Part shown: piece by piece, positions 36,102 through 46,600 of the stretch
How positions within the stretch are numbered: position 1 is the stretch's first letter
Layout: each line of letters begins with the position of its first letter
Assembly (NCBI RefSeq): GCF_002761295.1
Contig: NZ_CP017881.1
Location: forward strand, 62,001 to 126,000
Origin: Methanohalophilus portucalensis
Lineage (GTDB): Archaea; Halobacteriota; Methanosarcinia; Methanosarcinales; Methanosarcinaceae
DNA: 64,000 bases
Direction: 5' to 3'
The notes under the pieces: model-generated
The model's database searches: none
What the model was told of the DNA's origin: nothing
What the model saw: only the letters and a program-made list of their open reading frames with translations
Program-made: the position numbers and the translations under genes

Positions 36102-36980
36102 ATGAGTGAAGTTCTGGTTTATTATAACGGTGATTATGTCCCCAAATCCGAAGCAACCACTTCTGTCTATGACCATGGTTTCCTCTATGGTGACGGTGTC
36201 TTTGAAGGGATCAGGGCATACAACGGCAGGGTATTCAAGTTAAAAGAGCATGTGGATCGTTTATTTGATTCTGCAAAGGCCATCGCAATGGAAATTCCTA
36301 TCAGCAGGGAAGAGATGAGTCAGGCAATCCTGGAAACCCTGAGAAAAAATGATCTAAGTGATGCATACATAAGACCCATCGTGTCCCGTGGTGTAGGGGA
36401 CCTTGGTCTTGACCCTCGCAAATGCAAAACTCCCAATATATTCATCATTACCCAGGAATGGGGGGCAATGTACGGGGATCTCTATGAGGTTGGTTTGAAA
36501 GCAGTCATGGTCGCAACCCGGCGCAATGCTCCCGATGCTCTCTCCCCTAATATCAAATCCCTGAATTACCTGAATAATATTCTGGCAAAGATCGAGGCCA
36601 ATGCCAAGGGTGGGGACGAAGCGATATTCCTGGACAGCAACGGCTACATCTGCGAAGGTTCCGGCGATAATATCTTCATCATAAAGAATGGCAAAGTCTA
36701 TACTCCGCCAACAATTTCCAATCTGAAGGGTATTACCCGTGCAACAGCTATTGAGTTACTAATGGAAAGGGGTTATGAGGTACTTGAGGAAAATGTAGGG
36801 CTTTTTGATTTATTCACAGCAGATGAGGTTTTTGTAACCGGTACTGCTGCAGAAGCCGCCCCCATTACAAAGGTTGACGGAAGGCTTATCGGAGATGGAA
36901 AACCAGGACCCATTACCGGGGAAATGGTAAAGGCTTTCGAGGAGATCACAACTACTACCGGTACTCCGATCTACGAATAA
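36102..36980 (+). CDS. ilvE: Branched-chain amino acid aminotransferase
   Basis: The fold type IV PLP enzyme transfers amino groups to and from leucine, isoleucine and valine. The 292-residue protein has the N-terminal [19 protein letters not shown] motif, the PLP Lys in [34 protein letters not shown] and [19 protein letters not shown] site precedes the ATG. The space upstream back to tRNA-Arg holds its promoter. Confidence 0.95.
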   Translation: MSEVLVYYNGDYVPKSEATTSVYDHGFLYGDGVFEGIRAYNGRVFKLKEHVDRLFDSAKAIAMEIPISREEMSQAILETLRKNDLSDAYIRPIVSRGVGDLGLDPRKCKTPNIFIITQEWGAMYGDLYEVGLKAVMVATRRNAPDALSPNIKSLNYLNNILAKIEANAKGGDEAIFLDSNGYICEGSGDNIFIIKNGKVYTPPTISNLKGITRATAIELLMERGYEVLEENVGLFDLFTADEVFVTGTAAEAAPITKVDGRLIGDGKPGPITGEMVKAFEEITTTTGTPIYE

Positions 36981-37004
36981 GTATTGAAGGTTGCATAAAC
37001 TAAG

Positions 37005-38201
37005 ATGCGCAAAATACTCAATCATCTAATATCACTGGAAGAGGCCAGGCAAATTCTGGCCTCTCTGCCCGTCAATTGTGGAGTGGAACATGTTTCACTT
37101 GTACATGCCGATGGTCGCATACTTGCAGAAAAAATAGTATCTGACATCAATGTTCCATCCTTTGCCAAAGCACTCAAGGATGGTTATGCTATCCGTGCCG
37201 AAGATGTACCTACGCAGGGCACATGTTTGTTACTGAAAGCCTATGTCCCTGCGGGAAGAGGGGATATCCTATCCCTTGGAAAAGGTGAAGCTGTGGAAAT
37301 TTCCACCGGGGCCCCGATTCCACAGGAAAGTGATTCTGTTGTTATGGTGGAAGATACCACTCTTGAAGAGGGGAAAGTGTGTATCCATAGTGAGGTGCGT
37401 CAGGGCCAGCACATCCTTCCTGCAGGCACTGATATTTCCAGAGGTGAGACTGTTCTTGAAGCAGGACAAAAGCTGTCTCCTGCAAAGATTGGTATCCTTG
37501 CGGCTCTGGGCATCAATAATACAATTGTGAAAAATCTGAAAGTGGGTATTATCTCTACCGGGAATGAATTGACCGAGCCTGGTAATCCTCTCGATCCTGG
37601 CAGGATCTATGATGCCAATTCCTATACTCTGTCAGCTGCAATCAGACGTTTGTCGGCAACTCCTGTAGCCTATGGTATAGTTGGGGATGAACCTGAAAAA
37701 GCCCGTTCTCTCCTTTTGGAGGCAGCTTCTGAATGTGATATCGTATTGACAACCGGTAGCACATCGGCAGGTTCGGATGATTTCATCTACCGGTTAATGG
37801 AAGAAGAAGGGCAAATCCTGATGCATGGCTTAAAGTTCAAACCCGGTAAACCGGTAATTATTGCATCGGTCAGGAATATTCCCGTGATTGGATTGCCCGG
37901 TAATCCTACAGCATCCCTGATGGTATTCAATGAGATCGTGTCCTCGCTTGTAAGAAAGGGGCTGGGGATTTCTACTCCTGAAAGACAACGGATGAAAGCA
38001 ACCCTTATGGATGATGTGTATTCAGATAACAGGCTGGAATACCATTGTGTGGAAGTAATTGATGGCTGTGCTTATTCGGCGGATAAAACCTCTGCTTCAA
38101 TAACCACACTGGCAAAGGCCGATGGTTTCATTGTAATAGAACCACAAATCACTTTTGTGAAAGCCGGGAATGAGGTTGAAGTCACTTTCTTTGAGAATTG
38201 A
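37005..38201 (+). CDS. moeA: Molybdopterin molybdenumtransferase MoeA
   Basis: MoeA inserts molybdate into adenylylated molybdopterin. The 398-residue protein has the ALKDGYAIRAEDV N-terminal signature, a central domain with GIISTGNELTEPG, DANSYTL, TTGSTSAGSDDF and GLPGNPTASLMVF, and a C-terminal beta domain. It sits between ilvE and modABC. The adjacency to the molybdate transporter supports the assignment. A second paralogue could exist elsewhere. Confidence 0.93.
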   Translation: MRKILNHLISLEEARQILASLPVNCGVEHVSLVHADGRILAEKIVSDINVPSFAKALKDGYAIRAEDVPTQGTCLLLKAYVPAGRGDILSLGKGEAVEISTGAPIPQESDSVVMVEDTTLEEGKVCIHSEVRQGQHILPAGTDISRGETVLEAGQKLSPAKIGILAALGINNTIVKNLKVGIISTGNELTEPGNPLDPGRIYDANSYTLSAAIRRLSATPVAYGIVGDEPEKARSLLLEAASECDIVLTTGSTSAGSDDFIYRLMEEEGQILMHGLKFKPGKPVIIASVRNIPVIGLPGNPTASLMVFNEIVSSLVRKGLGISTPERQRMKATLMDDVYSDNRLEYHCVEVIDGCAYSADKTSASITTLAKADGFIVIEPQITFVKAGNEVEVTFFEN

Positions 38202-38228
38202 TTCCGGTTTCATTGGCTCTTTTAGAAA

Positions 38229-38236
38229 CTTATTTA
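38229..38236 (+). promoter_or_regulatory. Candidate TATA box of modABC
   Basis: The AT-rich CTTATTTA stretch lies about 66 bases upstream of the modA ATG and about 21 bases ahead of the palindrome at 38258-38279. This spacing would place the transcription start in or next to the palindrome. Confidence 0.35.
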
Positions 38237-38257
38237 TTGCATATGTATCAATGCACC

Positions 38258-38279
38258 GTTATGTTTGTCCATACATAAC
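38258..38279. promoter_or_regulatory. ModE-like operator upstream of modABC
   Basis: GTTATGT (38258-38264) and ACATAAC (38273-38279) form a perfect inverted repeat with an eight-base spacer, and the left arm is preceded by C. This resembles the CGTTATAT...ATATAACG type site of bacterial ModE repressors. It lies in the modA leader, 22 bases before the ATG, where a repressor bound with molybdate could block transcription. Confidence 0.55.
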
Positions 38280-38301
38280 ACTTAAAGCATAAGGTGGTTG
38301 A

Positions 38302-39099
38302 ATGAAACGAAATAATCAGATAATACTTCTGGTAGCAACAATAACAGTCTTAGCTACGGTCGGTGCATATCTGGCCAATTCCGCTGCATCATCCGCGCAG
38401 GAAACTGACAGTGAGGAAATTACGGTATCTGCGGCTGCCAGTTTGACGGAAAGTTACCGTGAGATAGTAAAACAGTTCGAGGCTGCCAATCCTGATATTG
38501 AGGTCAATCTCAACCTTGCAAGTTCAGGTTCCCTGAGGATGCAGATTGAGGGGGGAGCACCGATCGATGTTTTTGCTTCAGCATCCCAGAAACACATGGA
38601 TATTCTGGATGCGAAGGATATGATAGATGCTGATTCAAGACGGGATTTCGCCCGCAATAGTCTTGTTATGATAGTGCCTGCAGGTACAAACCAGATCGAA
38701 ACTCTTGAGGACCTGGACTCAGAGGAGATCACAAAGATAGCCCTGGGCAATCCTGAAACTGCGCCGGTGGGACGTTATGCAAAACAGGGGCTTGAAGAGG
38801 CAGGGCTCTGGCAGGCTATTGAAGGCAAGACAATATTTGCGGAAAATGTGAAACAGGTCCTTGTGTATGTGGAACGCGGGGAAGTGGATGCAGGATTTGT
38901 ATATATGACCGATGCACAAACCTCTGAGAGCGACAATATAAGGATTGTAGGAGAGGTGCCGGTAGATGCCGATATAAGTTATCCGGTGGCAATCCTGGCA
39001 GATTCTGAAGACAAGGAAGCATCCCATAAATTTATCGACTTTGTAACAGGGCCAGAGGGCAAACGTATTCTGGAAGAGTATGGATTTAAGGTAGAGTGA
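38302..39099 (+). CDS. modA: Molybdate ABC transporter substrate-binding protein
   Basis: The 265-residue protein has an N-terminal signal helix (QIILLVATITVLATVGAYLANS). The ModA fold follows: VSAAASLTESYREIVKQFE, DVFASASQKHMDIL, the hinge segment LALGNPETAPVGRYAKQGLE and DAGFVYMTDA. It has no lipobox Cys, so it is probably held by its N-terminal helix. An AAGGTGG site precedes the ATG. Confidence 0.93.
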   Translation: MKRNNQIILLVATITVLATVGAYLANSAASSAQETDSEEITVSAAASLTESYREIVKQFEAANPDIEVNLNLASSGSLRMQIEGGAPIDVFASASQKHMDILDAKDMIDADSRRDFARNSLVMIVPAGTNQIETLEDLDSEEITKIALGNPETAPVGRYAKQGLEEAGLWQAIEGKTIFAENVKQVLVYVERGEVDAGFVYMTDAQTSESDNIRIVGEVPVDADISYPVAILADSEDKEASHKFIDFVTGPEGKRILEEYGFKVE

Positions 39100-39773
39100 G
39101 TTTTGTGCTTGAGCAGGCCATTTATCCCCTGTATATAACCCTGAAGATAGCCACCCTGTCAACGATACTGGTGGTGCTGGTTGGCCTGCTCATTTCCTAC
39201 CTGCTGGCACGCCGTGATTTTACGGGCAAAAACCTTGTGGATATTCTGGTGACCCTGCCCCTTGTATTGCCTCCCACGGTAACCGGGTATTTGCTAGTCA
39301 TATTGCTCGGGAAGAGTGGTGTGCTGGGTCAATCTCTTTTCGAAATTACGGGGTTTGGCATTCTTTTCACATGGCAGGCAGCCGTGATCGCTGCATTTGT
39401 GGTGTCCCTGCCATTGATGGTTAAGACCACGTCCGCTGCGATAGGGAGTGTGGATAGGGAACTGGAATATGTGGCTTATACACTGGGCCACAGTGAACTG
39501 GAAACTGCCCTTTTTGTGACCCTGCCCCTTGCAAAGAAAGGAATTGTAGCAGGGCTGGTGTTGAGTTTTGCAAGGGCTGTGGGGGAATTCGGTGCGACCC
39601 TTATGGTTGCGGGCAACATTCCCGGAAAAACAAATACCATGTCGCTTTCTATTTACACTGCTTTCCAGTCAGGCAATGACAGTCTTGCGAATATTCTTGT
39701 TGTAATCCTTGTAATAATGTCACTTGTTTCCATGGCTGCAACTGCAAAACTTGTTAACAGGTGGAAGGTGTGA
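39096..39773 (+). CDS. modB: Molybdate ABC transporter permease
   Basis: The 225-residue membrane protein has about five helices and the EAA-type loop with ARAVGEFGATLMVAGNIPGKT, which contacts the ATPase. The start is GTG overlapping the modA stop (GTGA), so the genes are translationally coupled. The sequence LPLVLPPTVTGYLL is typical of ModB. Confidence 0.93.
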   Translation: MSFVLEQAIYPLYITLKIATLSTILVVLVGLLISYLLARRDFTGKNLVDILVTLPLVLPPTVTGYLLVILLGKSGVLGQSLFEITGFGILFTWQAAVIAAFVVSLPLMVKTTSAAIGSVDRELEYVAYTLGHSELETALFVTLPLAKKGIVAGLVLSFARAVGEFGATLMVAGNIPGKTNTMSLSIYTAFQSGNDSLANILVVILVIMSLVSMAATAKLVNRWKV

Positions 39774-39776
39774 GAC

Positions 39777-40889
39777 ATGACTGGTAATATTCAGGTCGGT
39801 ATAGAAAAGCGATATTCAGGCCAGGAGGATGCCCCGGATTTTAATCTGGATGTTAATTTTGCTGCTTCAAATGAGCTGGTTGTCCTCTTTGGGCGCTCCG
39901 GTTCGGGGAAAACCACAACCCTGAGGTGTATTGCAGGCTTGGGGAAACCCGATGTGGGTTTTATTGAAGTTAACGGCAAGGTATACTTTGACAGTGAGTC
40001 AAAAAAGAACCTGTCCCCTCAGGACCGCAGACCGGGTTATGTTTTCCAGAATTATGCCCTTTTTCCGCATATGAACGTGGCTAAAAACATCACTTACGGG
40101 TTAAAAGGCAAACCGGATGCTGCAAAAGAACAAAGGTTACATGAGATGCTGGAACTTCTGCACATAACGGGCCTGCAGGACCAGTATCCTTCCCAGCTTT
40201 CGGGAGGACAGAAACAACGAGTTGCCCTGGCCCGCGCCCTGGCTCCCAATCCTGACATATTACTTCTGGATGAACCCTTTTCAGCACTTGATATGGTTGT
40301 CCGGATGCGCCTGCGGGAAAGGATAAGCAGTATCCAGGAGACACTGGATATCCCTGTGTTGTTCATCACTCACAATCCGGTTGAAGCCTTCACGCTGGCC
40401 GACAAAGTAGTGGTATTGCATGAGGGTTCTGTGCAGCAGGAGGGCAGGCCGGAGGACGTTTTCTATGGTCCGTGCAACAGGCATGTGGCAGAACTTGTGG
40501 GCGTATCGAATATTTTCGATGCCGATTTTGCAGGCAAGTCTGAGAATGGATGTGTTCTGAACACGGATTCGATCTCAATAACCACCACAACGAATGTTGA
40601 TGCGGGTGGCAGTTATTCCTGGGGTGTGCGGCCGGAGAATGTGCATCTCCATCCGTCCCGGGAGGACATTAACGGTTGCAATATTTTTTCCACGACTGTG
40701 CGCAGTGTTGTCAACAGGGGGGCAAGCAGGGTTGTGGCTGTGGATATTCCGGTTGGCGGATCAGTGCTGTTATCGGAGATGGATAACCGCAACTTCGGGA
40801 AACTGGATATCGGGCCGGGTTCGCAATGCTTGGTGGAAATCGATCCCCAGGATGTACTTGTGTTTGCCCGGGAGGACCCTGCCGGCTGA
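39777..40889 (+). CDS. modC: Molybdate ABC transporter ATP-binding protein
   Basis: The 370-residue ATPase has Walker A GRSGSGKTTTLRC, signature LSGGQKQRVALARAL and Walker B ILLLDEPFSALD. The C-terminal 140 residues form an MOP/TOBE-type domain (SITTTTNVDAGGSYSWGVRPENV ... VNRGASRVVAVDIPVGG) that may bind molybdate and regulate the pump. A GGAAGGTG site precedes the ATG, four bases after modB. Confidence 0.93.
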   Translation: MTGNIQVGIEKRYSGQEDAPDFNLDVNFAASNELVVLFGRSGSGKTTTLRCIAGLGKPDVGFIEVNGKVYFDSESKKNLSPQDRRPGYVFQNYALFPHMNVAKNITYGLKGKPDAAKEQRLHEMLELLHITGLQDQYPSQLSGGQKQRVALARALAPNPDILLLDEPFSALDMVVRMRLRERISSIQETLDIPVLFITHNPVEAFTLADKVVVLHEGSVQQEGRPEDVFYGPCNRHVAELVGVSNIFDADFAGKSENGCVLNTDSISITTTTNVDAGGSYSWGVRPENVHLHPSREDINGCNIFSTTVRSVVNRGASRVVAVDIPVGGSVLLSEMDNRNFGKLDIGPGSQCLVEIDPQDVLVFAREDPAG

Positions 40890-40971
40890 ATACAGCGGGT
40901 AAAATCAACAAAAATTATGGGATTGCGGAAACGGGAAAGTCTTTTTAACATTGAAGTGGTGTTAGGTGGCG

Positions 40972-42063
40972 ATGAGCGTCGAGGACGATATTGCCAATAT
41001 TGAAAAAGAGATTCGAGACACTCCTTATAACAAAGCAACATCTCATCATGTAGGTAAACTGAAGGCCAAGATTGCCCGGTTGCGTGAGGATCTCCAGAAG
41101 AAAGCTTCTGCCAAATCCGGCGGTGAAGGTTACGGAGTACGTAAATCAGGAAATGCTACGGTTACACTGGTAGGTTTTCCTTCAGTTGGTAAATCCACTC
41201 TCCTGAACCGGCTTACCGGGGCAAACTCTGAAATCGGTGCTTATGAATTCACAACCCTGGATGTTATTCCCGGTGTAATGGAACACAAAGGTGCATCCAT
41301 ACAGATCCTGGATGTACCAGGTCTTGTCAGAGGTGCGGCCAGCGGACGTGGCCGGGGTAAGGAAGTTATCGCAGTTGTGCGTAACAGTGATCTGGTAGTT
41401 TTCATGCTTGATGTTTTCCAGACAGAACACTTTGAGGTTCTCAAAAAGGAGCTGTATGATGCCGGTATCCGGCTGGGCCAGCGTCCTCCTGATGTCGTGA
41501 TCAAGAGGAAGGATCGCGGTGGGATTACTGTGAGCAGCACTCTCGACCTTGATCTTTCGGAGGACCTTATCAAGGCAATCCTGGATGATTATAAGATAAA
41601 CAATGCCCATGTGCTTATCAGGGATGATATAGATGTGGACCAGCTGATCGATGTAGTAATGGGCAACCGTGTCTACATTCCCGATGTGACTGTCATCAAT
41701 AAGGTGGACCTGGCGGATGAAAGCATCCTGCCTAAAGTAAGGAAGAAGTTCCCGGATTCCCTGCTGATCTCTGCCAATAAGGGCACTCATCTGGAAGAGG
41801 TAAAGGATATGATCTTCAATTCCCTGGATTTCATACGGATATACCTTAAACCCCAGGGTGAGCCTGCGGATATGGAGGAGCCGCTTATCATCCGTAACAG
41901 AAGTACGGTGGGAGATGTGTGTGATCACCTGCATCGCGATTTCCGGGATAAGTTCAGGTATGCCCAGGTATGGGGTGAATCGGCCAAACACCCGGGCCAG
42001 CGTGCAGGGCTGGACCATGTGCTCGAGGATGAGGATATCTTGACCGTGATCATACAGACGTGA
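40972..42063 (+). CDS. DRG-family GTP-binding protein (Obg-like, TGS domain)
   Basis: The 363-residue protein has an N-terminal helical segment, G1 VGFPSVGKSTLLNRL, G2-region YEFTTLDVIPG, G3 DVPGLVRGAASGRGRG, G4 NKVD and a C-terminal TGS domain (KPQGEPADMEEPLIIR ... HVLEDEDILTVI). DRG proteins bind translating ribosomes in eukaryotes, and the archaeal form is inferred to do likewise. The ATG at 40972 or the GTG at 40966 may be used. Confidence 0.93.
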   Translation: MSVEDDIANIEKEIRDTPYNKATSHHVGKLKAKIARLREDLQKKASAKSGGEGYGVRKSGNATVTLVGFPSVGKSTLLNRLTGANSEIGAYEFTTLDVIPGVMEHKGASIQILDVPGLVRGAASGRGRGKEVIAVVRNSDLVVFMLDVFQTEHFEVLKKELYDAGIRLGQRPPDVVIKRKDRGGITVSSTLDLDLSEDLIKAILDDYKINNAHVLIRDDIDVDQLIDVVMGNRVYIPDVTVINKVDLADESILPKVRKKFPDSLLISANKGTHLEEVKDMIFNSLDFIRIYLKPQGEPADMEEPLIIRNRSTVGDVCDHLHRDFRDKFRYAQVWGESAKHPGQRAGLDHVLEDEDILTVIIQT

Positions 42064-42073
42064 ACTTATTTTT

Positions 42074-42505
42074 TCATCCCATTGTTATCTGGATGGCAGT
42101 TGGGTATTTGTGCATGATAGAGTAGGCCATGCTTTTGCCGACCCAGACCTTGCCCTGGCGCATGCGGTACATCTCCCCCAATTCCGAGAGATTTTGCAGG
42201 GCCCTGAGGGCATGTCTGTCATTGAGGAAACAACTGTCTTCCACACGGAAATCAAAGAAAAAGAGGATGGGCAGTTTCAGTCTGTCATGCAACTCTGAGG
42301 GCATTTCCTCTCCCAGCATCCCGATTACTTCTTTGTCGAATACGTACCTGTCTCCTGCCCGGGTTCTGGAGTGTGGCACCTCTTCCTCAAGCAACTGGGC
42401 CAGGGTCTTTCTCTGTGCCACTATTGCCCTGTTGATCTTGCCCATTTCCCCTTTCATCCAGCGGGCAAACACCGGGTTATCCGAGTCGGGCAATCTTCCT
42501 GTCAT
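42074..42505 (-). CDS. UPF0216 (DUF61) family protein
   Basis: The 143-residue archaeal protein has the family segments MGKINRAIVAQRKTLAQLLEE and LKLPILFFFD, with a helical C-terminus (DRHALRALQNLSELGEMYRMR). The ATG at 42505 follows a GGGAGG site by five bases, so it is favoured over the upstream start at 42523. It is convergent with the DRG gene. No function known. Confidence 0.85.
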   Translation of the reverse strand: MTGRLPDSDNPVFARWMKGEMGKINRAIVAQRKTLAQLLEEEVPHSRTRAGDRYVFDKEVIGMLGEEMPSELHDRLKLPILFFFDFRVEDSCFLNDRHALRALQNLSELGEMYRMRQGKVWVGKSMAYSIMHKYPTAIQITMG

Positions 42506-42642
42506 GTATTTCCTCCCACACAATGATCTGCTGGCAACCGCCGGGCAGAATAGCCGTAAATTGAACCTTATATCAGGAAATAAGCAGATCCCCTTACATA
42601 AAAATTAAGTAGGATTATGCGATTATCACAGTGAGCAGTAGC

Positions 42643-42718
42643 AGTCCCGTAGGGTAGTGGTCAATCCTTTCGGCCTTTGGAGCCGAAGACCCTGGTTCGA
42701 ATCCGGGCGGGACTACCA
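42643..42718 (+). tRNA. tRNA-Gln (anticodon TTG), CCA encoded
   Basis: Acceptor AGTCCCG (42643-42649) pairs with CGGGACT, the anticodon stem TCGGC/GCCGA encloses CTTTGGA (anticodon TTG, reading CAA), and the T-arm is CCTGG-TTCGAAT-CCGGG. The discriminator is A at 42715 and the next three bases are CCA. The first pair A1-U72 is usual for archaeal tRNA-Gln made by transamidation. Confidence 0.95.
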
Positions 42719-43683
42719 TCATATTGTCACAAGTCCTATAACTCAGGCAATTGATTTTTCTATTTTATTTATTACAAGTGCAAAAAAATAACCATTAAAT
42801 ACCGTATTCTATCTTTTCAACGTCAGTATTTCTCAACTTCACTACGGGCATTTCCTGATATGCTCTACGTTTGTCTGCTTACATCAAGGAACCAGAAAAA
42901 GATTGTAAATAATCTGCCGTAAATTACATATTCATAATTGGTTATGGTGGCACATTGGCAAATTCAAATATTCATGAAACAGTGTAAAGTTGAAGGCAAA
43001 ATCACTATATTCGATAATTCACAATTGGCCTTTTTTGCAGAATAACAAAAGTTGCAGACATATTGTCTCTCATGACCACTGTTTTAATTCGTTAAACATC
43101 GATTTCTTTTAAATTACAAACTTTATTTTGTATATTCATCTACGACCTTATTATCCCTATTGCACAGCGTGGACACATCTCCATCATTATTCCAAACAAT
43201 CCATACTCCAAATCATACCTGAAAGTACTTGCATCATCCACAAAATAGGATGTATTAGTAATTACATCCTGGCATATAGTATATAATATTTGGAACAATA
43301 TCCTTTTACCAATATGTAAAGAACATTATAGAAAAAGACACATTCTCATAATCATATATGGCCCATTTCTTCAGTTGGTGAATGTATAATAGTACCTGTA
43401 AGTCCTCAAATAACCACATTAATCCCACATATACTTAATTTGTGCTATTAATGAAGGATATATTAACAAAATAGTAAAAAAGAAGTCCACTCTTAGAGCA
43501 GGAGTCTCTTTCCGTGAAGAGAGGGATAGTTGACATGGATTTGTCCAGAGTAAAATTTTTTGTGTAATCGGTTTTTCAGCTGGAAATCATTATATATTAA
43601 TTAACATATAAATTATAATAACCAATTTCCATATACAATTTACTATTTATTATAGCATTGTAGCATTGTAGAAGGGTTAGTAT
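42719..43683. other. 965-bp AT-rich gap between tRNA-Gln and the giant lipoprotein gene
   Basis: No gene is visible in this stretch on either strand. It is strongly AT-rich. Two things stand out: a hairpin and TTGAC terminus at 43486-43534 resembling an IS200/IS605 right end, and very AT-rich sequence at 43580-43660 (ATTATATATTAATTAACATATAAATT) that probably holds the promoter of the next gene. A tRNA gene at its left edge is a common integration neighbourhood, but I find no att repeats or integrase. Confidence 0.7.
43486..43534 (+). mobile_element. Orphan IS200/IS605-type right end (possible omega-RNA remnant)
   Basis: The segment has the layout I associate with the right ends of archaeal IS200/IS605/IS1341 elements: a GCAGGAG lead-in, a hairpin TCTCTT-TCCGTG-AAGAGA at 43505-43522, then GGGATAG and the terminal TTGAC at 43530-43534. 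In intact elements this region follows tnpB and forms the 3' scaffold of its guide RNA. No tnpB or tnpA is near, so this would be a remnant or a very small derivative. The match is from memory of the pattern, not from an alignment. Confidence 0.4.
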
Positions 43684-46600
43684 ATGATACAAAAAAAATT
43701 CCCTAAAAATAATCTTAGAGACAAAAATAGGCTTTTTTTATTAACACTAGTTGTTACAATTTTTGTCATGATAAGTGGATGTGCAGACAACTTTGATGAT
43801 TCAAACGAAAGCGTAATAGTGAATAATCAAACAGAGAATCAAAGCGATTTTGAATCTAATGATGACGAGAATGTAACAGATACAGACTCGGTGCAGGAAA
43901 AAGATGATCCTGAGCCAGATGTAAAAGAGAATGATACATTTACTATACGTGTGAGTTCAGGTGGTTCCGGCAGCAGTTCAAAATCTTCTACACCATCGGT
44001 ATCGGTAACTCCCAGTGGTATACTGGAAGTAGATCCAATGTCAGTAAGCAATAATACTAAGATAAACATAACAGTACTATACGAGGTAGGAGAGAGTCTT
44101 AATAACGGTACAGTTGAGATGGACATTCCATCTGAATTCATTGTAAATAATTTGACGGATATCATTTCTATCTCAAACAATTCAACTACTGTTTCAGAAA
44201 ACTCAAAAGCATCCTATGATGCAAATAATGTACTTTCAGTTGAGAATTTGAATATCAATAAAGCTGATTTTGTAAATTTGACACTTACAAACTACAGTGT
44301 AAATTCCTCCGGGTCCTATAATTTCGCTGCTAGTTCTATGGATACCGGAAAAGAAATGAGCGATAAAGTTTATGCAACGTTTACTGTCTACAATGATAAT
44401 GCTTATTTGAAGAATTTGTCTGCATCTAAAGGAGATGTGGACCCATCATTCGACTCAACAGTATATAATTACAATACGAGTGTAGATTATAATGTCGAAC
44501 AGATTGATGTAAAAGCAATTCTAGAGGATACAAAAGCAACTCTTAAAGTCAATGACACGACTGCAGCCAGTGGTGATGCAGCTACTGTTACACTAAACGA
44601 CCCAGGGACAAGCACTGAAATTATAATAGAGGTTATTGCAGAAGATGGAGAAACTTCCAAGAATTATACTATAAATGTGAGCAGGTCAAATTCGCCTTCA
44701 CTCAGGGATGCCAGTGTAGGAATAACAGAGGGTAGTGTTGTTTTCTCATATGAATTCTATAATGAGACGGGTTCATTGTTTACATACGGTGATGCACTTG
44801 CAAGCCCCTATCTACTTAACAACACAAGTTCAACTGTGACCCTGGTGAATGAGTCTGGAGCATTGACGGATACCATTACTCTTGAAGAACTCGGTATTGA
44901 TGCAGCTGGAAATGTTTCTTATCAGAATGTAACAGAGGTCGGAGAAACGTTCAACATTGCTAATATAATGCAATGGGGATATCCAACCAATATTACACTG
45001 AATCTGACAGGTGGACAGGGTGAATATACATGGAGTTTTAACGGAACAGTTGATTTCAATGCTGGAGATATAAATGCATTCACCTTAATAATCCCAGGTA
45101 GCATAACTGGCCAGGTAACAAATACATCAGGAGCACCTCTTGAAGATGTATTTGTTCAAATTGAGGATATGGAGCAGTACAATGCAAGTACTAACCCAAG
45201 TGGTATTTATATCATCGAAAGAGTACCTGCAGGCACTTACAATGTGACAGCCGGTATTGCCAACTACATGAGCAATACAAGTGAATCGGTGGTTGTGAAT
45301 GCAGCCCAACCTACAACTGGTGTCAACTTTGAACTTATAAGTACAGACTCAACTCTTGGTGATCTTCAAGTCAACCCGGGAACTCTGGACCCTGCATTTG
45401 ATGCTTTGGAGACAGATTACAATGTATCGGTAAGCCATACCGTAGATGAAATTAATCTTACAGCTATTCCTTCCTACCCGCAGGCAAGTATTACCATAAA
45501 CAATTCTGCCTACAACGTTGGTAACGAAAAGACAGTCTCACTGCAAGACCCAGGAGAATCAACTGAGATAGCTATTGTTGTGGCTGCCGAAGATCAGACA
45601 AACACCAGCACATACAATGTCACGGTGGAAAGAGCAGCAGTACCAACATACAATGTAACGTTCAATGTTACAGATGGAACCATACCAATTGAAGGGGCCC
45701 AGATTAACATTTCAGAGAATACACTTACAACAAACGAATCGGGTATATCCAGTATCGATCTGATAAACGGAACCTATGATTATAATATAACAGCCAAAGG
45801 ATATTATCCTGAAAACGGCAGTGTAACAGTGGAAGGTTTACCTGTTGAAATACAGGTCAACATGGATGCCATACCGGTTATCAGGGATGCCAGTGTAGGA
45901 ATAACAGAGGGTAGTGTTGTTTTCTCATATGAGTTCTATAATGAGACTGGTTCATTGTTTACATATGGTGATGCACTCGCAAGCCCCTATCTACTTAACA
46001 ACACAAGTTCAACTGTGACCCTGATGAATGAGTCTGGAACACTGACGGATAAGATTACTTTTAAAGAACTCGGTGTTGACACAGTCGGAAATGTTTCCTA
46101 TCAGAATGTAACAGAGGTCGGAGAAACGTTCAACATTGCTAATGTAATGCAATGGGGATATCCAACCAATATTACACTGAATCTGACAGGTGGACAGGGT
46201 GAATATACATGGAGTTTTAACGAAACAGTTGATTTCAATGCTGGAGATATAAATGCATTCACCTCAATAATCCCAGGCAGTATAACTGGCCAGGTAACAA
46301 ATACCTCAGGAGCACCTCTTGAAGATGTATTTGTTCAAATTGAAGATATGGAGCAGTACAATGCAAGTACTAACCCAAGTGGTATTTATATCATCGAAAG
46401 AGTACCTGCAGGCACTTACAATGTGACAGCCGGTATTGCCGACTACATGAGCAATACAAGTGAATCGGTGGTTGTGAATGCAGCCCAACCTACAACTGGT
46501 GTCAACTTTGAACTTATAAGTACAGACTCAACTCTTGGTGATCTTCAAGTCAACCCGGGAACTCTGGACCCTGCATTTGATGCTTTGGAGACAGATTACA

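Noticed and set aside
41182-42018. 278-residue minus-strand ORF
   Set aside because: It covers the DRG GTPase on the other strand, whose G motifs and TGS domain are unambiguous.
42643-43683. Integrated element at tRNA-Gln
   Set aside because: No integrase, no direct repeat of the tRNA 3' end within the window and no phage or plasmid genes were seen downstream.
45127-46488. Identical 60-residue antisense ORFs at 45127-45309 and 46306-46488
   Set aside because: They recur only because the sense gene is a tandem repeat. They lack ribosome sites, and the sense frame explains the conservation.
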